The notes: generated from the sequence alone by a model not told the origin. A stretch of DNA of 50,550 bases from Candidatus Pacearchaeota archaeon (GCA_018303945.1 JAGVXD010000002.1:1-50550); one strand, 5' to 3'; numbered from the stretch's first letter, positions 23,867 to 32,089 are shown. Numbers and translations are program-made.

Positions 23867-24256
23867 ATGGTTTTAAGATTAATCACAGCAACTGGTGCAA
23901 AGCCCGGCACGACAATAATGGTCGACGGAGAACCTTATGCAGTACGTTCTAATGATATTAGCAAGACTGGAAAGCACGGGGCAAGTAAGTGCAGGATAGA
24001 GGCAATTTCAGTATTTTCAGGGAAGAAGAAAATAATCGCTGTACCTGGAGATACAAGATTTGACGTTCCAATGATAGAAAAGCGCAAAGCTCAGGTATTA
24101 AGTGTCTCTGAAGTTACTGCATCAGTGATGGACCTTGAAAGTTTTGAAACTTTAGACATTCCATACATTGAAGAAATAAAAGAGCAGCTTGCTCCTGAGA
24201 AACAGGTTGAATATTGGGACATAGAAGGCAAGAAGGCCATTATGAGGGTAATGTAA
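23867..24256 (+). CDS. eif5a: Translation initiation factor aIF5A
   Basis: 129 residues, normal length. It binds the ribosomal E site and relieves stalling at proline-rich motifs. The hypusine loop is DISKTGKHGASKCRIEA (about residues 28-44), with the modified lysine in T-G-K-H-G. The C-terminal OB-fold (VLSVSEVTASVMDLESFETLDI) follows. Its stop is immediately followed by the start of eL40. A TATA-like GCTTTATAAACAAAG lies about 30 bases upstream of ATG. Confidence 0.96.
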   Translation: MVLRLITATGAKPGTTIMVDGEPYAVRSNDISKTGKHGASKCRIEAISVFSGKKKIIAVPGDTRFDVPMIEKRKAQVLSVSEVTASVMDLESFETLDIPYIEEIKEQLAPEKQVEYWDIEGKKAIMRVM

Positions 24257-24421
24257 ATGGCGGCTAAAATACCTATTGCTCAGGCGCGATTGTTTGGAAA
24301 TGTTTTTATTTGCAAGGATTGCAATCATAGGATTAGGACTCAAGCAGTGCGAGTCATTGCCAAGAAAATCAAATGCGTCAAATGTGGTGGCCATTCCTTC
24401 AGGCCAGTACGCAAAAAATAG
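24257..24421 (+). CDS. rpl40e: Ribosomal protein eL40
   Basis: 54 residues: MAAKIPIAQARLFGNVFICK at the start, then C-x-x-C (CKDC) and C-x-x-C (CVKC) separated by a basic helix, forming the zinc ribbon of eL40, and ending SFRPVRKK. It starts directly after the aIF5A stop with no spacer and is followed 5 bases later by the site-2 protease start, so the three are probably one transcript. Confidence 0.95.
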   Translation: MAAKIPIAQARLFGNVFICKDCNHRIRTQAVRVIAKKIKCVKCGGHSFRPVRKK

Positions 24422-24426
24422 GGCTC

Positions 24427-25818
24427 ATGAGTTTTATAGCATACGACATAATATTCTTGGTAGTTTTCACATTACTCGTAGTTTTATTTCTTTACACTCA
24501 CAGGCATAATTTAAAACGTGAGGGATTGCTTTACCTTTATCGCACAAAAGTAGGATTAAGAGTAATTGAGTGGACAAGCAGGAAATATGCTTCAATTCTG
24601 AAACCTATGCAATATCTCATAATAGCTTCAGGATATGCCTTAATGGCGGCAATGCTCTGGTTCTTAGCTAGTTTTTCATATAATTACATTAGGTCCCCAT
24701 TCCTTGCTGAACAACTAAGAGTGCCAGTATTAACTCCTCTTATTCCATATATTGACAAGCTATTTACAGTTGATTTTCTTCCACCATTCTATTTTACTTA
24801 TTGGATTATAATAATAGCTATTATCGCAGTGCCTCATGAATTTGCCCACGGGATTTTTGCAAGACTTAATAAAATAAGAATACATTCAACAGGATTTGGA
24901 TTTTTAGGGCCATTTTTAGCGGCTTTCGTTGAACAGAACGAGAAAGATATGACTAAGGCAAAAAAATTCCCGCAGCTGGCAGTACTTGCCGCCGGAACCT
25001 TTGCTAATGTACTTACAGCTATTATCTTTGGGATAATATTCATACTTTTCACAGCAGCCGCATTTACTCCAGCAGGAGTTTACTTTAACACTTATTCTGC
25101 AGGAATAATAGATGTAAGCTCAATAAACACAATTAATGGTGTGCCATATTCAGAATTTAAATTAGATAATTCAAGCAGTACAGTTCTTAAAATAACTTCA
25201 GACAACTTAACTTATTTTGCTTCTTCTTCATTGCTTGATAGAGCCGTAAAAGAGGGAAGGCAATTAGTAGCTTACGAAGATAGTCCGGCAAGGAGAGCCA
25301 ATCTAAGCGGAGCAATTACTCACATAAACGGCAAGGAAATTAATTCATACGATATTCTTAGAAGCACAATCCAAGATTATAGGGTAGGAGATAATATAAC
25401 TATAACAACGACAAATGGCAAATTATCCAGGGAATTTAATATTACTCTTGCCGAAAAGGAAGGAAGGGCATTCTTGGGAGTAGGAATAATTCCAAATGAG
25501 CCTTCAGGCATTAGAGGATTTGTTTATTCATTCATAAAAGAAGTGAAAGACCCATTTCTGTATTACCATTCAGATTTGGGAGATTTTGGAATATTCATAT
25601 ACGATCTTCTTTGGTGGATAATTATTATTTGTATTAGCGTAGCTCTTGTAAATATGCTTCCAGTAGGCATGTTTGACGGAGGCAGGTTCTTTTATCTTAC
25701 AGTTTTGGGCATAACCGGCAGTGAGAAAGCAGGAAAGCGCGCCTTTAAGATTTCAACATGGATTATTCTTCTTTTAGTTGCGGCGCTTATGTTAAAATGG
25801 TTTTTAGCTATTTTTTAA
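24427..25818 (+). CDS. Site-2 protease family (M50) membrane metalloprotease
   Basis: 463 residues from ATG 24427, five bases after the eL40 stop; an in-frame start at 24373 would lie inside eL40. S2P enzymes cut transmembrane segments within the membrane. The zinc motif HEFAHGIFARL (H-E-x-x-H) lies at about residue 137 and the second zinc-ligand motif NMLPVGMFDGGRFF at about 412. A PDZ-like domain sits between (VVAYEDSPARRANLSGAITHINGKEINSYDIL). At least six hydrophobic helices flank these. Substrates are unknown; regulated proteolysis of membrane proteins is the family role. Confidence 0.92.
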   Translation: MSFIAYDIIFLVVFTLLVVLFLYTHRHNLKREGLLYLYRTKVGLRVIEWTSRKYASILKPMQYLIIASGYALMAAMLWFLASFSYNYIRSPFLAEQLRVPVLTPLIPYIDKLFTVDFLPPFYFTYWIIIIAIIAVPHEFAHGIFARLNKIRIHSTGFGFLGPFLAAFVEQNEKDMTKAKKFPQLAVLAAGTFANVLTAIIFGIIFILFTAAAFTPAGVYFNTYSAGIIDVSSINTINGVPYSEFKLDNSSSTVLKITSDNLTYFASSSLLDRAVKEGRQLVAYEDSPARRANLSGAITHINGKEINSYDILRSTIQDYRVGDNITITTTNGKLSREFNITLAEKEGRAFLGVGIIPNEPSGIRGFVYSFIKEVKDPFLYYHSDLGDFGIFIYDLLWWIIIICISVALVNMLPVGMFDGGRFFYLTVLGITGSEKAGKRAFKISTWIILLLVAALMLKWFLAIF

Positions 25819-25879
25819 CTACTTTAATTTAATGAATATTTTTCAAAAGATTTAAAATCTTCTCAATTTTCTTAATTCA

Positions 25880-27553
25880 ATGAAACATAATGGCCCAGGT
25901 TCTGGGATAATTGACAGAGTAATTACAGAAGGGGGCGTGGATTATAGTTTAATTCTAGATGGAAAGAAAGCAGTGCTGCAGGGAGATATCTCTGAAGAAG
26001 ACCTTCCAAAGCCAGATTCAATAATTTTTACAAATCCTTCTGGCTTATTCTCAAAAAACTCCAATATTCTGCCATCCGTTTCTCTTGTTCGCTTTGGGAA
26101 AGTCAAGCCATTGATAGATGGAATATATGCCGTTGTAGAAAACCATATCGCTAGTCATGGACATAATTATTCCCGCCCGGATTTTCTTCAAAAACTTGAG
26201 GAAAAAGTAACTGACAGTGATGCCAGACTATATGTTCAGGTTGCTAGAGCAATGGGGGGAGAATTATTATCAAATTCTGATGAGCGCTTGGCAAGTGCTT
26301 TAGGAATTGTTAAGAACGAACTGGGAATTTTTCAGCCGCAAGGTTTTTATGATTGGAGTAAAGACTTGACAGACGCATTTAGGCAGATAAAAGTTGTAAA
26401 AACTTGTCCGGGATTTTTTTTGGGAAATGAAAGGGACGAAGGACTAAATAAAAAGGTCTTTCGACATTTAATGAGGAGCATAAGCGATAACACAGAGCTC
26501 TCATCAATATATAATAATATTAATTCAATTTATGCAAAACTTACAGATTCTCTTGAGGAAACTCTCTCTCTTTTCCCTCAATCAAGAATACTCTATGAGG
26601 AAAAGTTGTTTAAAGAAATTTCTCTTGAGGCTCAAAGCGATATTCCCACAAATCTAGGAAATGCTTTAGTTGAAGCTTTGCGCAACGGCAGAATTTATCT
26701 TACTCCAAATAAAGATTCAGGGCTTTATACGAGACAAATGCACGAGGTTTCTTCTTTAGTCACGCAATCATCTCCAGAGTTTGATAAATTCAAACCTAAT
26801 GAAACATACTATAAGATTCTTGAAAGGGAGTTTATTTCAAACTGGGTAACAACCCATCACACCCACATAGGTCACATGGGTCATATAGACTTCAATATAG
26901 TTACTGCAGCAGATATCAAATCATCTATAATTATTAAGCCTCAACTTTCTATAGAGCCATTTCCTACAGTTTACGAGAGAATGGCGGACAACTTGGTCTT
27001 CTTAAACAATACTCTTACTTCTGCTTTCGGAGAACAATTTATCAATAAGCAGAGGTTAGACTGCAATGGACGGGGTGTAGGAACTTCAATAGGCGAAGAG
27101 TTGTGCAATCTACAATCCATTTTACGTGGTTTATCTTATCTATCTAAAGACTCAATTCACATGCCCTATCAATGCAATACTACAGCCCAAGAATCACTCA
27201 ATGATGCAATTAATTGGTTGAAAAATATCTCAGAAGATTATGATCTAGAGAGAGAAGCACCTATTTTTACTCCAATAATAAATGGGACGTATGGCTCACA
27301 ATATATCTCTTACATAATTCCAGGATTTACACTTGCCCCCATCTCTATTTTCTACTCTTCTCCTCCGAATGTAAGTCTAAAGCCATACACACGAGATTAT
27401 GAGTTTGGTTCATCATCTTATCTTTTGCCTAGACTAGTTCATAAAGAAGTAAGAGTCAGCAAAGATAAATTGCTCAACGATAGAATTCTTAAAGAGTCTC
27501 TCCCTAGAAATCTTAATTTAGGGCAATTTGAAGAATTCTGCAATGCACTCTAG
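25880..27553 (+). CDS. Orphan protein of 557 residues
   Basis: No family recognised. Cytoplasmic by appearance. The N-terminus (GSGIIDRVITEGGVDYSLILDGKKAVLQG) looks like a small beta domain. A histidine-rich motif HHTHIGHMGHIDFN at about residues 320-333 could bind metal. A conserved-looking C-terminal part contains NGTYGSQYISYIIPGFTLAPISIFYSS. Helical middle with EELCNLQSILRGLSYLSK. The start at 25880 follows a TATA-like GATTTAAAATC about 25-30 bases upstream. It is a single gene after the protease gene, in the same direction. Confidence 0.65.
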   Translation: MKHNGPGSGIIDRVITEGGVDYSLILDGKKAVLQGDISEEDLPKPDSIIFTNPSGLFSKNSNILPSVSLVRFGKVKPLIDGIYAVVENHIASHGHNYSRPDFLQKLEEKVTDSDARLYVQVARAMGGELLSNSDERLASALGIVKNELGIFQPQGFYDWSKDLTDAFRQIKVVKTCPGFFLGNERDEGLNKKVFRHLMRSISDNTELSSIYNNINSIYAKLTDSLEETLSLFPQSRILYEEKLFKEISLEAQSDIPTNLGNALVEALRNGRIYLTPNKDSGLYTRQMHEVSSLVTQSSPEFDKFKPNETYYKILEREFISNWVTTHHTHIGHMGHIDFNIVTAADIKSSIIIKPQLSIEPFPTVYERMADNLVFLNNTLTSAFGEQFINKQRLDCNGRGVGTSIGEELCNLQSILRGLSYLSKDSIHMPYQCNTTAQESLNDAINWLKNISEDYDLEREAPIFTPIINGTYGSQYISYIIPGFTLAPISIFYSSPPNVSLKPYTRDYEFGSSSYLLPRLVHKEVRVSKDKLLNDRILKESLPRNLNLGQFEEFCNAL

Positions 27554-27686
27554 TATAAAATATAACATTTCCTTTTACAGAGAATTCTGTACTGAACATG
27601 ATACAATCAACAGAATTTTCCATATGTCAATCTCCTTGAAGATTTTCTAAGAATAAATTCCGCTATCATCTTTCCAATAGTATATT

Positions 27687-28043
27687 TTATGTAATAAACT
27701 GCACGCCTTCTTTTGTATAGACTGCTATCTTAACTCCAACAGGAACATTCAGCAATGCCGCAATTAATGCCATGTGCTCCTTTCCATTTCCTGATGCAAG
27801 AGACAAAGCGACTTCAAAATCTCCTGACAAAATAGGCTTTATCTTTTCTATCAGCAAATGCTTAAGTTCAGCCAGAGGCTTTGACGTATCAATACTGATT
27901 AATTTGCATTTAGAAGTCATAGGAAAACCCTCAACATCTTTATTCTGCACAATTATAATATCATCACTTTCCATTCTGTTTATTAAGGCTGTAATTTGTC
28001 CCCAATTTTCTTTATCATTTCCTACAAAAGCAACTAATTTCAT
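27687..28043 (-). CDS. Small Rossmann-like protein, possibly lone CARF-type
   Basis: 118 residues. The N-terminus MKLVAFVGNDKENWGQITALINRM and the C-terminal block LSLASGNGKEHMALIAALLN followed by VGVKIAVYTKEGVQF resemble the first strand-loop and the G-rich loop plus helix of CARF-type ligand-binding domains (and related HFX_2341-type N-terminal domains). There is no attached effector domain. If correct it could bind a nucleotide-type ligand. The assignment rests on pattern only. It is divergent from the winged-helix-type gene at 28184. Confidence 0.45.
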   Translation of the reverse strand: MKLVAFVGNDKENWGQITALINRMESDDIIIVQNKDVEGFPMTSKCKLISIDTSKPLAELKHLLIEKIKPILSGDFEVALSLASGNGKEHMALIAALLNVPVGVKIAVYTKEGVQFIT

Positions 28044-28183
28044 ATTTTCACAAAAAGACGGAGCTTTATAATAGTTGTTGTTATTGATTGCTCAAATGTT
28101 TCTTATACCCACATAACTTGCGATGGGATTTTTTATTCAGAAAAAACACAACCTTTATAATTTGTCTAAATCTTATAAGTCCA

Positions 28184-28633
28184 ATGGTCAGAGATATTCC
28201 ATTAGGAGAGGTGACTCTTCGCAGATATGAAAAGCCTTATGATTCTTCTCCGCGCGAACTTGTAAGAAAAGTCTGCCTAAGCCTCGGGCTTCTCCAGCCG
28301 GGAGATTCACGAGATATTATAGTTGATATTATGCTAATTCTCGAGGAAGCCAGAAAGCAAAAGCAATGGCTTTCATCTTTCGCCATCAGAGATAAAGTAG
28401 AAGTTCTACGCAGGGAAAACTCTCTTGAAAACAAAGGCTTGGCAGAGAGCAATATAAGGCGTCAGTTGAAAAGATTGCGTGACGCAATGCTCGTTGACAA
28501 GCAGGGCAATCAATATAGAATGTCTGAATTTGCCCCCCTTTCAGAGCTTTTCGAAGCCAAAATAGAAAAGTTTCTCATCCCCCAGACGATAGAGAGAATC
28601 AAGGAGTATCTTGCTAAATTGGAAAAGAAATAA
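28184..28633 (+). CDS. Conserved archaeal protein, probable winged-helix regulator
   Basis: 149 residues from ATG 28184. A TATA box (ACCTTTATAATTTG, 28151-28164) about 25 bases upstream excludes the longer in-frame start at 28088. The sequence starts MVRDIPLGEVTLRRYEKPYD and continues with helices (ELVRKVCLSLGLLQPGDSRDIIVDIMLILEEARKQ) and a helix-turn-helix-like unit (SNIRRQLKRLRDAMLVDKQGNQYRMSE). The last part is a charged helix. The pattern R-Q-L-K-R-L-R-D-A-x-L-V-D followed by a short strand is typical of winged-helix recognition helix and wing. Function unknown; DNA binding is inferred. Confidence 0.65.
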   Translation: MVRDIPLGEVTLRRYEKPYDSSPRELVRKVCLSLGLLQPGDSRDIIVDIMLILEEARKQKQWLSSFAIRDKVEVLRRENSLENKGLAESNIRRQLKRLRDAMLVDKQGNQYRMSEFAPLSELFEAKIEKFLIPQTIERIKEYLAKLEKK

Positions 28634-28661
28634 ATTTAGGTTATGGGTAATATAGATTAAA

Positions 28662-28829
28662 ATGAAACTCACCGATTATGAAAAAAGAAATTATGTAATG
28701 AAAGATAAAGAAGATTTTATCATTCTCTCAAAAATAAGAGAGCTAGAGAAAAGAAAACTCAATAACAAGGACAAAGAGACTGTAAAAATTATTAGAGCCC
28801 AGCTGAAAAAAACTGGAGATTGCCATTGA
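28662..28829 (+). CDS. Small charged protein, 55 residues
   Basis: The frame MKLTDYEKRNYVMKDKEDFI continues as a charged helix rich in K, E and R (LSKIRELEKRKLNNKDKETVKIIRAQLKKTGDCH). Codon pattern matches neighbouring genes, and it starts 28 bases after the preceding stop in the same direction. No family recognised; possibly a two-helix coiled coil. Low complexity makes the coding call moderate only. Confidence 0.5.
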   Translation: MKLTDYEKRNYVMKDKEDFIILSKIRELEKRKLNNKDKETVKIIRAQLKKTGDCH

Positions 28830-28976
28830 TTAAACATTTGGATAAACTGCTTAAGAAATAGACTTTTTTAACAAGAGCCACATATTCAAAAAAGTCGTCT
28901 GGCAAATCTTTATAAACCCTTTTTTCTCTTTATAATAATCTACTTCTTAGATATTAGGAGGTAGCGGAGCCCAGAT

Positions 28977-29462
28977 ATGATATTTATCATCAAAGTAACA
29001 ACGAACAAAGAAGACAAAGCCCTCGATATGATGGCTGATAGATCTAAAAAGAAATCTCTGAATGTATATGCATTAGTAAGACCTCACGGCTTGAAAGGAT
29101 ATGTTATCATGGAAGCGGCTGATAGAGATTCAGCAGCAGAAGCGGCATTTAATCTTCCCTATGTAAAGGGAATCATAGGAAAGACAATTACTTATGAAGA
29201 AATTAAAAATATGCTTCAGCCAAAAATAGAGGATGTAAAGATAGAAATAGGAGACATTGTAGAGATGATTGCAGAGCCGTTCAAGAATGAAAAGGCAAAA
29301 GTCACTCGTTTAGACAAGCAGAAAGGGGAAGTGGTTGTTTCATTGCTAGGTGCTTCAGTGCCAATTCCAGTTACTGTCAAAATTGATAACGTAAAGGTTA
29401 TAAGGCGTGAAGATAAGGAATCTGAAGAAACATCAGATATGGGGGGAGAAAATGAAAGTTAA
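28977..29462 (+). CDS. spt5: Transcription elongation factor Spt5 (NusG)
   Basis: 161 residues. It binds the RNA polymerase clamp with Spt4 and promotes elongation. The NGN domain spans about residues 1-85 (IFIIKVTTNKEDKALDMM...YALVRPHGLKGYVIMEAAD...NLPYVKGIIG) and the KOW domain follows (EIGDIVEMIAEPFKNEKAKVTRLDKQKGEVVVSLLG). A TATA box (CTTTATAAACCC, about 28910) and an AGGAGG-type site before ATG are visible. The acidic C-terminal tail overlaps the uL11 start by 11 bases. SecE, the usual upstream neighbour, is missing here. Confidence 0.95.
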   Translation: MIFIIKVTTNKEDKALDMMADRSKKKSLNVYALVRPHGLKGYVIMEAADRDSAAEAAFNLPYVKGIIGKTITYEEIKNMLQPKIEDVKIEIGDIVEMIAEPFKNEKAKVTRLDKQKGEVVVSLLGASVPIPVTVKIDNVKVIRREDKESEETSDMGGENES

Positions 29463-30177
29463 ATTGATTGTTGAAGGCGGAGCAATGAAGCCGGGTCCGG
29501 CAGTTGCTCAACAGCTAGGCCCTCTGGGGATAAATCTCGGAAAAGTTATATCAGACGTCAATACTGCTACAATAGGATTTAAGGGGATGGATGTTCCAGT
29601 AGAAATTAATGTAGATGCAAAAACAAAATCTTACACTATTAAAGTCTTCTCCCCTTCAGTTGCAACTTTAATTAAGAAGGAACTTGCTCTCGAGAAGGGT
29701 TCAGGCAACGCAGGGTCAGTTAAGGTAGGCAATATAGCTTTAGAGCAAATTATAGGAATAGCAAAAACAAAGATGCCTGACTTGCTTGCAAAAGATTTAA
29801 AGTCTGCAGTTAAGCTGGTTGTCGGAACTTGCGTTTCACTTGGAGTTCTAGTTGATAATAAGCCGGCAGCAGATATAGAGGAGGATATTGATTCAGGCAA
29901 ATATAATAAGGAAATATCTGAAGAAATAACAACTGTAAGTGAATCAAAGAAGAATGAATTGCAGCAGCATTATGCTCAAGTCAAAGCTGCACAGGATAAA
30001 GCAGCCAAGGCAGCAGAAGAAGCGAAAGCAGCCGAGGAAGCTGCGAAAGCCACAGCATTAGCCGCAGCTCCGGCAGCAGGCGCAGTAGTTCCAGGAGCGC
30101 CGGGAGCACCAGTGACTCCAGCAGCAACACCAGCCGCAGCCAAGAAAGAAGAAAAGCCTGCAGCAAAGAAGAAATAA
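29452..30177 (+). CDS. rpl11: Ribosomal protein uL11 with long Ala/Lys tail
   Basis: 241 residues from ATG 29452, which follows GGGGGGAG by about 4-5 bases; an in-frame start at 29407 lies deep in spt5. The core is standard: KVKLIVEGGAMKPGPAVAQQLGPLGINLGKV, VPVEINVDAKTKSYTIKVFSPSVATLI, and GTCVSLGVLVDNKPA. uL11 forms the base of the stalk with 23S rRNA. After about residue 160 comes an unusual extension of ~80 residues: a charged Ala-rich helix (QAKAAQ-like, EEAKAAEEAAKA) then a Pro/Gly/Ala-rich stretch ending in KKEEKPAAKKK. Known archaeal uL11 proteins end near residue 160. Confidence 0.95.
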   Translation: MKVKLIVEGGAMKPGPAVAQQLGPLGINLGKVISDVNTATIGFKGMDVPVEINVDAKTKSYTIKVFSPSVATLIKKELALEKGSGNAGSVKVGNIALEQIIGIAKTKMPDLLAKDLKSAVKLVVGTCVSLGVLVDNKPAADIEEDIDSGKYNKEISEEITTVSESKKNELQQHYAQVKAAQDKAAKAAEEAKAAEEAAKATALAAAPAAGAVVPGAPGAPVTPAATPAAAKKEEKPAAKKK

Positions 30178-30235
30178 TTCTTAATAGACATTAGCGGGCA
30201 ATAATTTAAAAAGCGCTTTACAATTATTTTTATAA

Positions 30236-30309
30236 GGGGATGTAGTATAGCCTGGTTAGTACTTGAGGTTTGGGACTTCAAAACCCCGGTTCAAATCCGG
30301 GCATCCCCA
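30236..30309 (+). tRNA. tRNA-Pro (anticodon UGG)
   Basis: Acceptor stem GGGGATG (30236-30242) pairs with CATCCCC (30302-30308), discriminator A at 30309, no encoded CCA. The anticodon stem surrounds the loop TTTGGGA, giving anticodon TGG with G37. The T arm is CCCGG-TTCAAAT-CCGGG. Length is 74 nt. A TATA-like TTTTTATAAGG sits directly before it, and the gene lies between uL11 and eL43. Confidence 0.93.
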
Positions 30310-30374
30310 TTTTATCTATAGTCAAGTGCATAGCTAATCGAACAGTTTAAAAACCTACATTTGTAAGATTTCAG

Positions 30375-30602
30375 ATGGGAAGCAAGACAAAGAAAATAAA
30401 GGCATTCGGACGCTTTGGAGCCGGTTATGGCACGCGCGTCAGAAAAGAGTTTAATACTATTGAAGCACTGCAGAGAAAGCGACAGCCCTCTCCTTTTCAT
30501 CCTAAATCCCAAGCAAAACGAATTGCAGCTGGAATATGGAAATGCATGAAGACGGGAAAGGTATTCGCAGGCAATGCATATTCACTGACAAATGCAAAAT
30601 AA
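30375..30602 (+). CDS. rpl37ae: Ribosomal protein eL43 (L37Ae) with degenerate zinc finger
   Basis: 75 residues. GSKTKKIKAFGRFGAGYGTRVRKEFNTIEALQRKRQ and GIWKCMKTGKVFAGNAY are unmistakable for eL43, a zinc-ribbon protein of the large subunit. Usual members have C-x-x-C in the middle and W-x-C-x-x-C later. Here the first pair reads S-P-F-H and the second C-M-K-T, so only one of four cysteines remains and zinc binding is probably lost. It heads the eL43-RpoP-prefoldin beta group common in archaea, though two extra small genes are inserted. Confidence 0.93.
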   Translation: MGSKTKKIKAFGRFGAGYGTRVRKEFNTIEALQRKRQPSPFHPKSQAKRIAAGIWKCMKTGKVFAGNAYSLTNAK

Positions 30603-30798
30603 ATCCATATTAATAATTACTAGATATTCTATTAATGAATTTGTGCTGGAAAATCTTAGGTTGCATCAGCAAGAATATATAATGAAAAATAATCAAGAAA
30701 TACTTGAAGCGCAATTTCATAATCCATGACTAAGAAGGGGTTTTGCATTATAACTCTCCGCAACATTTATTAACAAGCTTTTTTAGGCAAATCTGAAA

Positions 30799-31251
30799 AT
30801 GTCGGGCAATACAATAAATCAAAGCGCACAACAGGAAATATTTGATTCTATGCTAAATGGAGATTTTATTCTCACCCTAGTTATTTTAAATCCAAGCAGA
30901 GAAAAATTCTTTTCAAAGAGGGTATTTGTTTCTGCAATGTATAATTCTACAGAAAATTCTCCTTTTCTACGAAATAGATTTTTTCAAGAAGAAGTATTAT
31001 ATCCATACGAGCGTCCTAATCAAATAAATGAAGATATTGACGGTTTAAGAGCACTTAATTTATTATATTTAGATAACAATGAGTACAGAATAACGAGAAA
31101 AGAGCAATATAGAATAACATCTGAAGGAAAGGAATATTGTCAAAGGGAATTATTCAGTGGAAAAATATATGGAGAAGATTTCTTGGACAAACTCCGGCCT
31201 CTAGCATCAGATTTCTGGAGATACTATATGCAAAATAACCCTTGCCAATAG
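30799..31251 (+). CDS. Hypothetical protein, 150 residues, possible winged helix
   Basis: No family recognised. Soluble. The middle has a pattern that could be a winged helix: helices around MYNSTENSPFLRNRFFQEEV and EDIDGLRALNLLYLDNNEYRI, then RKEQYRITSEGKEYCQREL, which resembles the wing and last helix of small transcription factors (R-I-T-x-x-G). TATA-like CATTTATTAAC lies about 35 bases upstream. The 196-base gap before it has no gene. It separates eL43 from RpoP, an order otherwise tight in archaea. Confidence 0.6.
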   Translation: MSGNTINQSAQQEIFDSMLNGDFILTLVILNPSREKFFSKRVFVSAMYNSTENSPFLRNRFFQEEVLYPYERPNQINEDIDGLRALNLLYLDNNEYRITRKEQYRITSEGKEYCQRELFSGKIYGEDFLDKLRPLASDFWRYYMQNNPCQ

Positions 31252-31281
31252 ATTTAACTATCCAATAATCCCTATTTTTAT

Positions 31282-31455
31282 ATGGCTATACCTCCACGAA
31301 GACGCAGAGCAGGAAAAATAGAGATTGATAATAAAAATAGATTAGTTAGGAAAGAAGAAAAGAAGGAAATAACGCCCGAAGAAGAAGCAGAACGCATCAG
31401 AATTCTAAAGGAAGCAGGACTTCTTTATAAATCTGATAGAAAGCATGATTCTTGA
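31282..31455 (+). CDS. Small basic-then-charged protein, 57 residues
   Basis: The frame starts MAIPPRRRRAGKIEIDNKNR and continues with a charged helix (EEKKEITPEEEAERIRILKEAGLL) ending KSDRKHDS. The pattern PPRRRR at the N-terminus and the helical, Glu-rich middle suggest a nucleic-acid- or ribosome-associated peptide. A TATA-like TTTTTATATGG is at the start. No family recognised. It sits between two information-processing genes in the same direction. Confidence 0.55.
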   Translation: MAIPPRRRRAGKIEIDNKNRLVRKEEKKEITPEEEAERIRILKEAGLLYKSDRKHDS

Positions 31456-31542
31456 AAATAAAGAAAAGGCAAATAGCAAACAAGACTTATTTACAAAGCT
31501 GACCAGCAATAGATTTAAAAATCATCTTTAACAGTGATAATC

Positions 31543-31680
31543 ATGGCACAGTATAAATGTTTTAAATGTGAAAAAGCTATCTCTAGCAAGGCTTTAGAAA
31601 AGCGATTTGTATGCCCAAATTGTGGTTCTAAGATATTTTACAAGCCGCGCACCCAGATTGTCAAGATTAAGGCAGTATAA
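31543..31680 (+). CDS. rpoP: RNA polymerase subunit P (Rpb12-like)
   Basis: 45 residues: MAQYKCFKCEKAI, then FVCPNCGSKIFYKPR and the C-terminal QIVKIKAV. Two C-x-x-C pairs form the zinc ribbon of archaeal RpoP, which helps assemble the polymerase with subunits D and N. It precedes the prefoldin beta gene by two bases, the usual archaeal arrangement. Confidence 0.94.
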   Translation: MAQYKCFKCEKAISSKALEKRFVCPNCGSKIFYKPRTQIVKIKAV

Positions 31681-31682
31681 TT

Positions 31683-32027
31683 ATGAGCGCAGATTTACAG
31701 ACAGGCAAGAAAATACAGGAATTGCAGTCTATGGAGCAAAATTTGCAGAATTTTGCAATGCAGAAGCAGGTTTTGCAGGCAGAATTAAACGAAATTGACA
31801 ATGCTCTGGCAGAAATCTCCACAGCCGATGATGATATCTACAAGATGACTGCTGGAATAATGATAAAAACAGAGAAAAAAAACATCACCAAGGACTTAAA
31901 TGAAAAGAAAAGAGTCATAGAATTAAGGGCGCAGTCATTTGAAAAGCAGGAAAAGATTATAGAGGATAAAGCCTCAAAGTTGCGTGCAGAAGTGACAGAA
32001 TCTGTTAAAAAATCTCCGCAGAAATAA
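31683..32027 (+). CDS. pfdB: Prefoldin subunit beta
   Basis: 114 residues, typical. Long N- and C-terminal coiled-coil helices (GKKIQELQSMEQNLQNFAMQKQVLQAELNEIDNALAE; KNITKDLNEKKRVIELRAQSFEKQEKIIEDKASKLRAEV) flank a short beta hairpin region (DDIYKMTAGIMIKTEK), which assembles the hexamer platform. Prefoldin passes unfolded proteins to the thermosome. The alpha subunit is encoded at 48314-48703. The start follows the RpoP stop after two bases. Confidence 0.93.
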   Translation: MSADLQTGKKIQELQSMEQNLQNFAMQKQVLQAELNEIDNALAEISTADDDIYKMTAGIMIKTEKKNITKDLNEKKRVIELRAQSFEKQEKIIEDKASKLRAEVTESVKKSPQK

Positions 32028-32089
32028 TTCCCAGATATACTTTATAAACCACAGTAATATTTATATACTCGTTCCTGCAAAGAATTGTC

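Noticed and set aside
28088-28183. N-terminal extension of the winged-helix-type protein
   Set aside because: It contains the predicted TATA box at 28151-28164, and the conserved-looking sequence starts at ATG 28184.
30602-30798. Small frames between eL43 and the 150-residue gene
   Set aside because: Only 15-codon frames with poor starts are present; nothing supports a gene.
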